This document shows, piece by piece, positions 6,762 through 14,403 of a DNA stretch of 22,755 nucleotides. Position 1 is the first letter of the stretch. Each line of letters opens with the position of its first letter. A model generated the notes under the pieces. The model was not told the DNA's origin, did no database searches, and saw nothing but the letters and a program-made list of their open reading frames with translations. The stretch is from an uncultured Oscillospiraceae bacterium (GTDB lineage Bacteria > Bacillota > Clostridia > Oscillospirales > Oscillospiraceae): assembly GCA_934553255.1 (NCBI GenBank), contig CAKTEZ010000023.1, positions 1 to 22,755 of the forward strand, in the 5' to 3' direction. A program made the position numbers and the translations under genes.

Positions 6762-6803
6762 CCGCATATCCTCCCCATTTTCATTTGGTAGAGGGTATGC
6801 GGA
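6759..6803. repeat. Hairpin over the deacetylase start, related to the V-ATPase terminator
   Basis: CCGCATATCCTC (6762-6773) pairs with GAGGGTATGCGG (6790-6801), one G-U pair. The left arm and flank match 14144-14162 at 18 of 19 bases, and the right arm shares AGGGTATGCGGA with 14175-14186. Read on the minus strand, the stem holds part of the Shine-Dalgarno of the deacetylase remnant. Confidence 0.55.
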
Positions 6804-6817
6804 GGTCTTTCTTTTCA

Positions 6818-6834
6818 TGCGGCAGGCTGCCGCA
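6818..6834. repeat. 17-bp palindrome
   Basis: TGCGGCAG, one central G, CTGCCGCA. It lies upstream of the truncated deacetylase on its strand and could be an operator or part of a 5' leader. Confidence 0.4.
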
Positions 6835-6844
6835 AAATGTCCGA

Positions 6845-6884
6845 GCGGTCCGTTCTCCAAAGAGAGACCGCGCTTAGGCTTTTT
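6845..6884 (+). terminator. Possible terminator upstream of the V-ATPase promoter
   Basis: GCGGTC and TCTC pair with GAGA and GACCGC around a 4-base loop with a small bulge; CTTTTT follows after 8 bases. It could shield the V-ATPase operon from read-through, but the gap before the T-run makes it weak. Confidence 0.3.
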
Positions 6885-6969
6885 CGCAAACGGTTATAAT
6901 AATCTTCGTTCCACGCCTGAATTTTTGGCATTATTGAAAAAATGAATTACTGTATTTCCTTACAATTTC

Positions 6970-6998
6970 TTGATTTTTACGGCATTGTGCGTTATATT
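6970..6998 (+). promoter_or_regulatory. Promoter of the V-type ATPase operon
   Basis: TTGATT (6970-6975) and TATATT (6993-6998) with 17 bases between. The first gene starts about 43 bases after the expected start site. The -35 context TTTCTTGATTTTT is identical to that of the cas promoter. Confidence 0.6.
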
Positions 6999-7047
6999 TT
7001 AGCTTGATTTCGAGTTTTACCGATACCATCAGAGAAAGGCGGATCTT

Positions 7048-7608
7048 ATGGAGCTTCAAATTCAGGATCTGGTATCCTCCATCAAAAAGGACGGCATTGA
7101 AAGCGCGAACCGCGAGGCCGCGCAGATCCTTGCCGACGCCAGGGCGCAGGCGGACAAGCTTATCGCCGATGCAAGAAGCGAGGCGGACCGGCTGCGCGCG
7201 GATGCCAAGACGGAGATCGACACATTCAAGGCCAGCGCCCGTCTCAACGCCGAGCAGGCGAAGCGCGACGCGGTACTCGCCTTCCGTCAGGAGGTCGGCG
7301 CGGAGTTGACGAAGCTGCTCGCGCAGGACACGCACAAAGCGCTCGACGACAAGGCGCTCGCCGCGCTCATTGCCGCCGCGCTGCGGGGCGAGGACGCCTC
7401 CGCCTACGCCGCGGAGGTCGCCTCGGTCACGGACGCGCTCAAGAGCGCGCTTGCCGACGAGCTGCGCGCGGGACTGGAGCTGCGGCTTTCCAAAAAGGTC
7501 CGTGCGGGCTTTCGTCTGTGCGCCAAGGACGACTCGGGCTACATCGACTGCTCCGACGAGGAGCTGGCGGCGCAGCTCGCCCCCTTCTTCCGTGAGCTGC
7601 ACATTTAA
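7048..7608 (+). CDS. atpE: V-type ATP synthase subunit E
   Basis: A 186-aa peripheral-stalk subunit. Residues about 15-80 form a long amphipathic helix rich in Ala, Glu, Asp, Arg and Lys (REAAQILADARAQADKLIA), the coiled coil that links the catalytic head to the membrane part. The C-terminal half is globular, with KVRAGFRLCAKDDSGYIDCS and a helix before the end, as in other E subunits. It is the first gene of the operon and has AAAGG upstream of the start. No separate G (H-like) stalk partner is visible in the operon, so E may pair with a product encoded elsewhere or with itself. Confidence 0.88.
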   Translation: MELQIQDLVSSIKKDGIESANREAAQILADARAQADKLIADARSEADRLRADAKTEIDTFKASARLNAEQAKRDAVLAFRQEVGAELTKLLAQDTHKALDDKALAALIAAALRGEDASAYAAEVASVTDALKSALADELRAGLELRLSKKVRAGFRLCAKDDSGYIDCSDEELAAQLAPFFRELHI

Positions 7609-7620
7609 GGAGGGATGCGC

Positions 7621-8139
7621 TTGGCTTCCTATTACTATCTGATCTCGAGCCTGCCGATGCTCCGCGCGGGCGAAGCCCCGCCGCTGGACTATGCCGCGTT
7701 TCTTGACGCGTGCCGCGGCACGGTGAGCGACAAGGTCTACCGCGCGCTCGAGGAGCTGACGGTACGCTCGGAGGGCGGCTTCGTGAGCCGGTGGGCGGCG
7801 TTCTATCGTGTGCTGCAAAGCGAACTGACCTATCAGCGGCGCGCGAAGCGCGGCGAAAGCTGCGCCGCGCCGAGCGAGCGTGACGCAGCCGTGACGCAGG
7901 CTGTCGCCGCGGCGGTGAACGCCAAGGACCCTCTCGAGGGTGAGCGGCTGCTGCTGGCGTTGGAATTCGACCGTCTGGACGAACTGGTAGGCCTGCACAG
8001 CTTCGACGACTGCGCGCTCTACGGCTATGCACTGAAGCTGCAGCTGCTTGAGCGGCAGCGCATTTTCCGCCGCGACGAGGGCAAGGCCGCCTTCGACACG
8101 CTGCTCGGACAGGTCCGCCAGCAGATATTCAGCCTATAA
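7621..8139 (+). CDS. DUF2764 family protein, C-subunit-like V-ATPase component
   Basis: A 172-aa protein beginning SYYYLISSLPMLRAGEAPPL, the hallmark of DUF2764, found in V-ATPase operons of spirochetes, Bacteroidetes and some Clostridia. It occupies the slot usually held by subunit C, the socket that joins the central shaft to the rotor ring, and is thought to replace it. The TTG at 7621 is preferred: AAGGAGGG lies 6 bases before it, whereas the in-frame ATG at 7615 directly abuts that site. The gene begins 12 bases after the E stop and ends 18 bases before subunit A, fully inside the operon. Confidence 0.8.
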   Translation: MASYYYLISSLPMLRAGEAPPLDYAAFLDACRGTVSDKVYRALEELTVRSEGGFVSRWAAFYRVLQSELTYQRRAKRGESCAAPSERDAAVTQAVAAAVNAKDPLEGERLLLALEFDRLDELVGLHSFDDCALYGYALKLQLLERQRIFRRDEGKAAFDTLLGQVRQQIFSL

Positions 8140-8157
8140 GAAAACGGGAGAAACGAA

Positions 8158-9888
8158 ATGGAGAAAGTGACAGGCTATGTGACCGGAGTGAACGGCAACC
8201 TTGTCTCGGCAAGGTTCTCCGGCTCTGTGCGAAAAAACGAAGTCGGCTTCGTCAAGGTCGGAAACGACCGCCTCAAGGGCGAGGTCATCCGCATCAGCGG
8301 CGACGCCGTGAGTATGCAGATCTACGAAATGACCAACGGCATCAAGGTCGGCGACGAGGTGGAGCTGACCGGCGAGCTGATGAGCGTCGAGCTTGGCCCC
8401 GGTCTTCTCACGCAGGTGTACGACGGCCTGCAGAACCCCCTGCCGAAGCTTGCCGAGCAATGCGGCTTCTTCCTTGAGCGCGGCGTTTACCTCGACCCTA
8501 TTCCCGACAAGGAGTGGGACTTTACCCCGCTCGTCCGGCCCGGCGACGCCGTACTGGCGGGCGACGCGGTCGGCAGCGTGCCGGAGGGGCAGTTCACGCA
8601 CCTCATCATGGTGCCCTTCGACCTCAAGGACGAGGGTTGGCGTGTGAAGAGCGTAAAGGAAAAGGGGTGCTATCCCGTCCGCTCCACCGTCGCGGTGCTG
8701 GAAAACCGCGCGGGCGAGGAGAAGGCGCTGAGCATGGTCTTTTCCTGGCCGGTCAAGCAGCCCATCCGCTGCTATGAGGAGCGCCTGCGTCCCGACGAAA
8801 CATTGGTGACCAAGATCCGCTGCATCGACACCTTCCTGCCGGTCGCCAAGGGCGGCACCTTCTGCGTACCCGGCCCCTTCGGCGCGGGCAAGACCGTGCT
8901 GCAGCATATGGAGGCGAAGAACGCCGATGTGGACATCGTCATCGTCGCCGCCTGCGGCGAGCGCGCCGGTGAGGTCGTGGAGGTCCTCAAGGAATTCCCC
9001 GAGTTGACCGACCCGCGCACGGGCCGCTCGCTGATGGAGCGCACCATCATTATTTGCAACACCTCGTCCATGCCGGTCGCGGCGCGCGAAGCGTCCGTGT
9101 ACACGGCGGTGACGATGGCCGAATATTACCGCCAGATGGGACTCAACGTTCTGCTGCTGGCGGACTCCACCAGCCGCTGGGCGCAGGCGATGCGCGAGAT
9201 GAGCGGCCGACTGGAGGAGATCCCCGGCGAGGAAGCCTTCCCCGCCTACCTCGAATCCGTCATCGCCGCGTTCTATGAGCGTGCGGGCAAGGTCCGTCTG
9301 AGAAACGGCAAGGTCGCCTCCGTCACCATCGGCGGCACGGTCTCCCCCGCGGGCGGCAACTTCGAAGAGCCGGTCACGCAGGCGACGCTCAAGGTCGTCG
9401 GCGCGTTCCACGGTCTCTCCCGCGAGCGCTCCGACGCGCGCAAGTACCCCTCCATCCACCCCATCGACTCGTGGTCGAAGTATCAGGGCGTGGTGGACAT
9501 GGCGCGCGTGGAAGAGGCCAGAGCCATTCTCCGCCGCAGCACCGAGATCGGCCAGATGATGAAGGTCATCGGTGAAGAGGGTACCTCGGCCGAGGATTAT
9601 ATTCTCTACCAGAAGGGCGAGCTGCTCGACGCCGTGTACCTGCAGCAGAATTCCTTCGATCCCATCGACGCGGCCTGCGAGCCGGAGCGTCAGGCGCATG
9701 AGTTCAACGTACTCTACGATGTACTCATGCACGATTACGCGCTCAGCGACAAAAAGGAGATCCGCGCCTTCTTCAACCAGGTGCGTCAGGAATTTCTCGA
9801 CTGGCACGGCACGGTCTACGGCACGCCGGAATTCGCGGCGCAGGAAGCGAAGCTCACGGACCTTTACCGGAGCAAGGTAACGGGCTAA
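8158..9888 (+). CDS. atpA: V-type ATP synthase catalytic subunit A
   Basis: A 576-aa catalytic subunit that hydrolyses or makes ATP in the V1 head. The P-loop GPFGAGKT spans residues 239-246, with CGERAGEV (catalytic Glu region) and [20 protein letters not shown] after it. The bulge region typical of A subunits (about 110-190) is present, which distinguishes it from F-type beta. The C-terminal part contains [18 protein letters not shown]. Length fits bacterial V-type A subunits. Subunit B follows after 13 bases. All active-site motifs I can check are intact. Confidence 0.97.
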   Translation: MEKVTGYVTGVNGNLVSARFSGSVRKNEVGFVKVGNDRLKGEVIRISGDAVSMQIYEMTNGIKVGDEVELTGELMSVELGPGLLTQVYDGLQNPLPKLAEQCGFFLERGVYLDPIPDKEWDFTPLVRPGDAVLAGDAVGSVPEGQFTHLIMVPFDLKDEGWRVKSVKEKGCYPVRSTVAVLENRAGEEKALSMVFSWPVKQPIRCYEERLRPDETLVTKIRCIDTFLPVAKGGTFCVPGPFGAGKTVLQHMEAKNADVDIVIVAACGERAGEVVEVLKEFPELTDPRTGRSLMERTIIICNTSSMPVAAREASVYTAVTMAEYYRQMGLNVLLLADSTSRWAQAMREMSGRLEEIPGEEAFPAYLESVIAAFYERAGKVRLRNGKVASVTIGGTVSPAGGNFEEPVTQATLKVVGAFHGLSRERSDARKYPSIHPIDSWSKYQGVVDMARVEEARAILRRSTEIGQMMKVIGEEGTSAEDYILYQKGELLDAVYLQQNSFDPIDAACEPERQAHEFNVLYDVLMHDYALSDKKEIRAFFNQVRQEFLDWHGTVYGTPEFAAQEAKLTDLYRSKVTG

Positions 9889-9901
9889 GGAGGGTCTCAG
9901 A

Positions 9902-11197
9902 ATGCAAAAGGTTTACACCAAGATCGAATCCATCGTCGGCAACGTCGTGACCGTGCGCGCCACGGGCGTACACAGCGGCGACCTCGCCCTCGTGGGCGAG
10001 AGCTATGCGAGCGTCATCAAGCTCAGCGGCGACCTCGTTTCCCTGCAGGTCTTTGCCGGTACGCAGGGCGTCAGCACGACCGATGCCGTGCGCTTTCTCG
10101 GACGGCCCATGATGGTCTCGTTCTCCGATGATCTGCTTGGGCGCGTGTTCGACGGCGCGGGCGTGCCGCGCGACAACGGCCCCGCGCTGACCGAGAATAT
10201 GATCCCCATCGGCGGCCCGTCCGTCAACCCCGCCAGACGTATCATACCCAAGCGCATGATCCGCACCGGCATTCCGATGATCGACGTGTTCAACACGCTC
10301 GTCGAGAGCCAGAAGCTGCCCATTTTCTCCGTTTCCGGCGAGCCGTACAACCAGCTGCTCGCCCGCATCGCCATGCAGGCGGAGGTCGACGTCATCGTCC
10401 TCGGCGGCATGGGTCTGAAATACGACGACTATCTCTTCTTCCGTGACACGCTCGAAAAGAGCGGCGCGATGGGCCGCACGGTCATGTTCGTCCACACGGC
10501 GTCCGACCCGACGGTGGAATGCACGCTCGTACCCGACCTGTCGCTCGCCGTGGCGGAGCAGTTCGCCCTCGCCGGAAAGCGCGTACTCGTGCTGCTGACC
10601 GACATGACCAACTTCGCCGACGCGCAGAAGGAAATGGCCATTACGATGGAGCAGGTGCCGTCCAACCGCGGCTACCCCGGCGACCTTTACAGCTGCCTCG
10701 CCTCGCGCTATGAGAAGGCGGTCGACTTTGAGGGCGCAGGCTCCATCACCATTCTCGGCGTCACCACGATGCCCGGCGACGATGTCACACACCCCGTGCC
10801 GGACAATACGGGCTATATCACCGAGGGGCAGTATTACCTCAAAAACGGCCGCATCGAGCCGTTCGGCTCGCTCTCGCGTCTCAAGCAAAATGTCAACGGC
10901 ACGACGCGCAGCGACCACCGCGCCCTGATGGACGGCATGATCCGCCTCTACAGCGCCTACAAGGAAAGCCTTGAGAAGAAGTCCATGGGCTTCATGATGT
11001 CCGAATGGGACGAGAAGCTGCTCAAGTACGGTCGTCTCTTTGAAACGAGGCTGATGGATCTGCGTGTGAACATTCCGTTGGAGGAAGCGCTCGACCTCGG
11101 TTGGGAGATCCTCGCCGAGTGCTTCGAGCCGAATGAAACGGGCCTCAAGACGAGCCTCCTGCAGGAAAGATGGCCGAAAAAGGACGCCTTGAATTGA
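9902..11197 (+). CDS. atpB: V-type ATP synthase subunit B
   Basis: A 431-aa non-catalytic nucleotide-binding subunit that alternates with A in the head. It has the normal B-type replacement of the P-loop ([14 protein letters not shown] in place of GxxxxGKT) and the family stretches [37 protein letters not shown] and ITEGQYYL. At 431 aa it is a short B of the kind found with DUF2764-type operons. AAGGAGGG precedes the ATG with good spacing, predicting strong translation, which suits three copies per enzyme. Confidence 0.96.
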   Translation: MQKVYTKIESIVGNVVTVRATGVHSGDLALVGESYASVIKLSGDLVSLQVFAGTQGVSTTDAVRFLGRPMMVSFSDDLLGRVFDGAGVPRDNGPALTENMIPIGGPSVNPARRIIPKRMIRTGIPMIDVFNTLVESQKLPIFSVSGEPYNQLLARIAMQAEVDVIVLGGMGLKYDDYLFFRDTLEKSGAMGRTVMFVHTASDPTVECTLVPDLSLAVAEQFALAGKRVLVLLTDMTNFADAQKEMAITMEQVPSNRGYPGDLYSCLASRYEKAVDFEGAGSITILGVTTMPGDDVTHPVPDNTGYITEGQYYLKNGRIEPFGSLSRLKQNVNGTTRSDHRALMDGMIRLYSAYKESLEKKSMGFMMSEWDEKLLKYGRLFETRLMDLRVNIPLEEALDLGWEILAECFEPNETGLKTSLLQERWPKKDALN

Positions 11198-11207
11198 GGG
11201 AGCGCGT

Positions 11208-11822
11208 ATGGCTGTCAAACTAACCAAAAATGAACTGAAGGTCCAGAAGGACCGGCTCAAACAATTTCAGCGCTATCTGCCGACCTTGCAGCTGAAAAAG
11301 CAGCAGCTCCAGTCGGTCGTGATGCAGGTGACGGCACAGCTTGAGAAGGTCGAGGCGGAACGGCTGCGGATCGTCGAGGGGCTGGACGACTGGATCGCGG
11401 TATTCGCCGAAAACACCCGCTTCCCCGCAGGGGCCCGGCTCGATTCGCTCGTGCGGCCAAAGGATGTCGTCTGCCGCGACCACAACATTGCCGGTGTAAT
11501 CGTTCCGGTCTTTGAGGAGCTGACCTTTGAGGACATCTCTTATGATGTCGCGGACTATCCGCTCTGGGTGGATGCCGCCGTGGTCACGCTGCGCGAGATC
11601 GCGCGGCTGGACGCTCTGGTCCGAACGCTGCGCCGACAGGTCGAGCTGCTCGAGCGGGAGCTGCGCTCCACCGCGCAGCGCGTGAACCTGTTTGAAAAGG
11701 TGAAGATCCCCGAGGCGAAGGAGAATATCCGCGTCATCGGCATCTACCTCGGCGATCAGCAGACCTCCGCGGTCGTGCGCGGCAAGATCGCCAAGAAAAA
11801 GCTTCAGGAGGCGGCACGATGA
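11208..11822 (+). CDS. atpD: V-type ATP synthase subunit D
   Basis: A 204-aa central-shaft subunit. It begins MAVKLTKNELKVQKDRLKQF and has a long N-terminal helix, a middle globular part, and a second long helix (REIARLDALVRTLRRQVELL, then RVNLFEKVKIPEAKENIRVI) as in all D subunits. The helices form the antiparallel coiled coil that turns inside the A3B3 head. It normally pairs with subunit F, which is not encoded here. Its stop overlaps the start of subunit I by four bases (ATGA), so the two are probably translationally coupled. Confidence 0.93.
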   Translation: MAVKLTKNELKVQKDRLKQFQRYLPTLQLKKQQLQSVVMQVTAQLEKVEAERLRIVEGLDDWIAVFAENTRFPAGARLDSLVRPKDVVCRDHNIAGVIVPVFEELTFEDISYDVADYPLWVDAAVVTLREIARLDALVRTLRRQVELLERELRSTAQRVNLFEKVKIPEAKENIRVIGIYLGDQQTSAVVRGKIAKKKLQEAAR

Positions 11823-13645
11823 TCGAGAAAATGAAGGTCGTTCACATTGTCGCCGCGCAGACGCAGAAAACGGAGCTGCTCGACGCGCTGCGCGCGCTCG
11901 GCATCGTCCATTTCGCGGAAAAGGCGGACGCCGACCCGGGCTATCTGGAGCGCTTTGCCGCACTCTCGCGGCTCATCACCGCGCTCGAGGAGCAGGGGGT
12001 GCGCGAGGTCGAGACGGAAACGCTCGACGATGGGAAATTCAAACAGCTCTACGAGGAGTTGAACGCCTGCCTGCAGCGCAAAAAAGCATTGGAGGCTGAG
12101 CGCGCCGCCGCGGTCAGCGCGTGCGACACGCTCGCCGGTTGGGGCAGCTTCTCCCCCGCCGGGATCAAAGAATTGAAGGCGCAGGGCTTCGAGCTGCACT
12201 TCTGCCGCGTGGATAAGACGCTCCTCGCCTCGCTCGAGGCGGACGAAACGGTGCGCTTCCTGCGGCTCGCGCCGGTCGGGAAGCAGCCGGCCGTCGCCAT
12301 TCTCGGCGCGCTGCCCGCCTCCTGCGCCGCCGGTGAGTTTATCCCGCCGGAAAAGAGCCTCGACGAGTATCGGCAGGAAGCCGTGGACTGCGAACGCGCT
12401 CTTGCCGAGTGCGGCGCGCAGCTCAAGGCCGCAGCAAAGCACCTGCCCAGCTTCCGCGAGCAGCTGCTCAAAACGCAGAACGACGCGGATTACTCCTCGG
12501 TGAGCAACACCTCGGCGAGCGGGGATGGGCTTGTGTGGCTGACCGGCTATCTCCCCGCCGACGACGCGGAGCGCTTCAAGGCCGCCGCCGCGAAGGAGCA
12601 TTGGGCCTGGGCGATGGACGATCCGGCGGTGGACGACGAAAAGGTTCCGACCAAGATCAGGTACACGCGGGTCACGCGGCTCATCGCGCCGGTGTTCGAC
12701 ATTCTCGGCACCGTGCCGGGCTACCGCGAGTATGACATTTCGTTCTGGTTCCTCGGCTTTTTCACGCTCTTCTTTGCCATGATCATCGGCGACGCGGGCT
12801 ACGGCTGTCTGTTCCTGCTCGCCGCCGTGGTCCTGACGGTGAAGCGCAAAAAGCCCTCCGACGCCGTGCAGCTTTTGTGGGTGCTTTCCATCGCCACCAT
12901 CGTATGGGGCGCGATGACCGGCACATGGTTTGGGCTTGAGGGCGCGATGGACATGCCGCTGCTGCGCTCGCTGGTCGTGCCGACCTTTGCGAACTACCCC
13001 GAGTATTTCAGCGTCACCACGACCCGACAGCAGAACAGCGTCATGAAATTCTGTTTTATTCTCGGCACCGTCCAGCTCTCGCTGGCGTGCGTGATGAACA
13101 TTCGCCGCAAGACGCGGGAGAAGGATCTCAGCTGGGTCGCCGACCTCGGCTGGCTGTGCGCCATCTGCGCGCTGTACTTCGTGGTACTCTACCTTGTCAT
13201 CGGCGAGCGGGTCGGCCTCGTTCCCATTGCCGCGGCGGTGATCCTCGGCTTCGTACTGGTCGTGTGCTTCGGCGGTATGTCGCCGGACAAGACTTTCGTG
13301 CAGGGCCTCAAGGCGGGCCTCGGCAATGCCTTCACGGTGTTCCTCAACACCATCAGCGCCTTTGGCAACATCATGAGCTACATCCGTCTGTTTGCCGTCG
13401 GCATGGCGTCGCTCGCCATCGCGCAAAGCTTCAACAACATGGCGCTCGGTTTCAAGGGTCCGCTGCTCGCCGTGGGCATTCTCATCATGCTCGTCGGTCA
13501 TGGGCTGAACATTGTGATGGGGCTGCTGTCCGTGGTGGTACACGGCGTGCGATTGAATCTGCTGGAATTCTCCGGTCAACTCGGTATGGAGTGGACCGGC
13601 ACCGCGTATGCCCCGTTCAAAAAGCTGGATAAAATCAGAAAATAA
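11819..13645 (+). CDS. atpI: V-type ATP synthase subunit I (membrane stator, a-subunit)
   Basis: A 608-aa protein with a cytoplasmic N-terminal half (about 1-300; stalk contact, coiled coil near 60-100) and a C-terminal half of seven or eight membrane helices from about 305 on, beginning ISFWFLGFFTLFFAMIIGDA. The SYIRLFAVGMASLAIAQSFN helix carries Arg523, at the position of the essential arginine that faces the ion-binding glutamate of the rotor. It forms the ion half-channels together with subunit K. Family members are usually around 600-660 aa, so it is complete. It overlaps subunit D by four bases. Confidence 0.95.
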   Translation: MIEKMKVVHIVAAQTQKTELLDALRALGIVHFAEKADADPGYLERFAALSRLITALEEQGVREVETETLDDGKFKQLYEELNACLQRKKALEAERAAAVSACDTLAGWGSFSPAGIKELKAQGFELHFCRVDKTLLASLEADETVRFLRLAPVGKQPAVAILGALPASCAAGEFIPPEKSLDEYRQEAVDCERALAECGAQLKAAAKHLPSFREQLLKTQNDADYSSVSNTSASGDGLVWLTGYLPADDAERFKAAAAKEHWAWAMDDPAVDDEKVPTKIRYTRVTRLIAPVFDILGTVPGYREYDISFWFLGFFTLFFAMIIGDAGYGCLFLLAAVVLTVKRKKPSDAVQLLWVLSIATIVWGAMTGTWFGLEGAMDMPLLRSLVVPTFANYPEYFSVTTTRQQNSVMKFCFILGTVQLSLACVMNIRRKTREKDLSWVADLGWLCAICALYFVVLYLVIGERVGLVPIAAAVILGFVLVVCFGGMSPDKTFVQGLKAGLGNAFTVFLNTISAFGNIMSYIRLFAVGMASLAIAQSFNNMALGFKGPLLAVGILIMLVGHGLNIVMGLLSVVVHGVRLNLLEFSGQLGMEWTGTAYAPFKKLDKIRK

Positions 13646-13666
13646 TCAAAAGAGGAGAACAATGTT

Positions 13667-14101
13667 ATGGGTATCGAATTTATTGGTATGGCGTGTGCGC
13701 TGGGTCTGTCCGCCATGGGCAGCGCGTTCGGCGCGGGCTTTGCAGCGCAGGCGAGCGTCGGCGCGTGGAAAAAGTGCTACGCGAACGGCAAGCCCGCCCC
13801 CTTCATCATGGTCGCCTTCTCCGGCGCGCCCCTGACACAGACCATCTACGGCTTTTTGCTGATGAACTTCATCCGCAACGCAGTCGCCGCCGGCGCCGAT
13901 CCGTCGCTCGCCATGTTCACGGGCATCTTCGCGGGTCTCGCCATCGGCCTGTCCGCGTTCTTCCAGGGTAAGGTCGCCGCGGCAAGCGCCGACGCGCTCG
14001 GCGAGACCGGCAAGGGTACGGCGAACTTCTTTATCGTCATCGGCATCATCGAGACCGTCGCGCTCTTCACCCTCGTTTTCAGCCTCCTGCTGCTGCAGTA
14101 A
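13667..14101 (+). CDS. atpK: V-type ATP synthase subunit K (rotor ring)
   Basis: A 144-aa membrane protein with four helices, a duplicated c-type hairpin. Only the last helix carries the ion-binding carboxylate (Glu129, in IIETVALF). Thr57 and Gln58 in LTQTIYG, Tyr61, and Gln100 in FFQGK match the residues that bind Na+ in the E. hirae K ring (Thr64, Gln65, Tyr68, Gln110, Glu139), and Gln to Glu spacing is the same (29). The enzyme is therefore probably Na+-coupled (inference). The ATG at 13667 has GAGGAG at good spacing; an out-of-frame ATG 5 bases upstream is ignored. It is the last gene before the terminator. Confidence 0.95.
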   Translation: MGIEFIGMACALGLSAMGSAFGAGFAAQASVGAWKKCYANGKPAPFIMVAFSGAPLTQTIYGFLLMNFIRNAVAAGADPSLAMFTGIFAGLAIGLSAFFQGKVAAASADALGETGKGTANFFIVIGIIETVALFTLVFSLLLLQ

Positions 14102-14140
14102 GCGCGGGCGGAAGCCGCGCCGCGGAGATCTAATACGCAT

Positions 14141-14196
14141 AAGCATCCGCATACCCTCCCCACGCCGTGGGATAAGGGTATGCGGATGCTTTTCTG
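14141..14196 (+). terminator. Terminator of the V-type ATPase operon
   Basis: A 17-bp perfect stem (AAGCATCCGCATACCCT and its complement, 14175-14191), with a smaller hairpin of CCCAC and GTGGG in the loop, runs into TTTTCTGT. It lies 40 bases after the K stop codon. Because the flanks are A and T rich it could also work against read-through from the right. Confidence 0.88.
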
Positions 14197-14239
14197 TATG
14201 TGCGGTGTCGATCAGGCGATCGATCCTTGGACGGTTTTT

Positions 14240-14268
14240 CTTGATTTTTGTCTAATATCCCTATATAA
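14240..14268 (+). promoter_or_regulatory. Promoter of the cas operon
   Basis: TTGATT (14240-14245) and TATAAT (14263-14268) with a 17-base gap. The AT-rich stretch 14231-14340 contrasts with the GC-rich genes on both sides. The leader to cas3 is about 130 bases and shows no gene. Confidence 0.7.
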
Positions 14269-14403
14269 TTATTTATAACAAGCAAAAACTTTGTCGAATT
14301 TTATGATTTCTTCACTTTGCGCTTCCGGTTCGTTTTTTTGTACCGTTCCTGAGCGATAATGGTTTTCACACGGCGCACATGGTCAAAAGGAGGAAGCCCT
14401 TCC

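Noticed and set aside
6483..6945. Plus-strand frames opposite the deacetylase remnant
   Set aside because: The minus strand shows a membrane anchor and the SISFDAAWG motif of polysaccharide deacetylases, so the plus frames are shadows.
8134..9807. Long minus-strand frame of 557 codons opposite V-ATPase subunit A
   Set aside because: It is a shadow of a clear atpA gene in GC-rich DNA. Its translation is rich in His, Arg, Ala and Asp with no domain. The same applies to the long minus-strand frames opposite atpB (9854-11260), atpI (11804-13579) and cas8c (17542-19041).
14359..14403. A 15-codon longer start for cas3
   Set aside because: The extension runs through the AAAAGGAGG ribosome site, and its residues do not resemble a Cas3 N-terminus. 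The start at 14404 is preferred.
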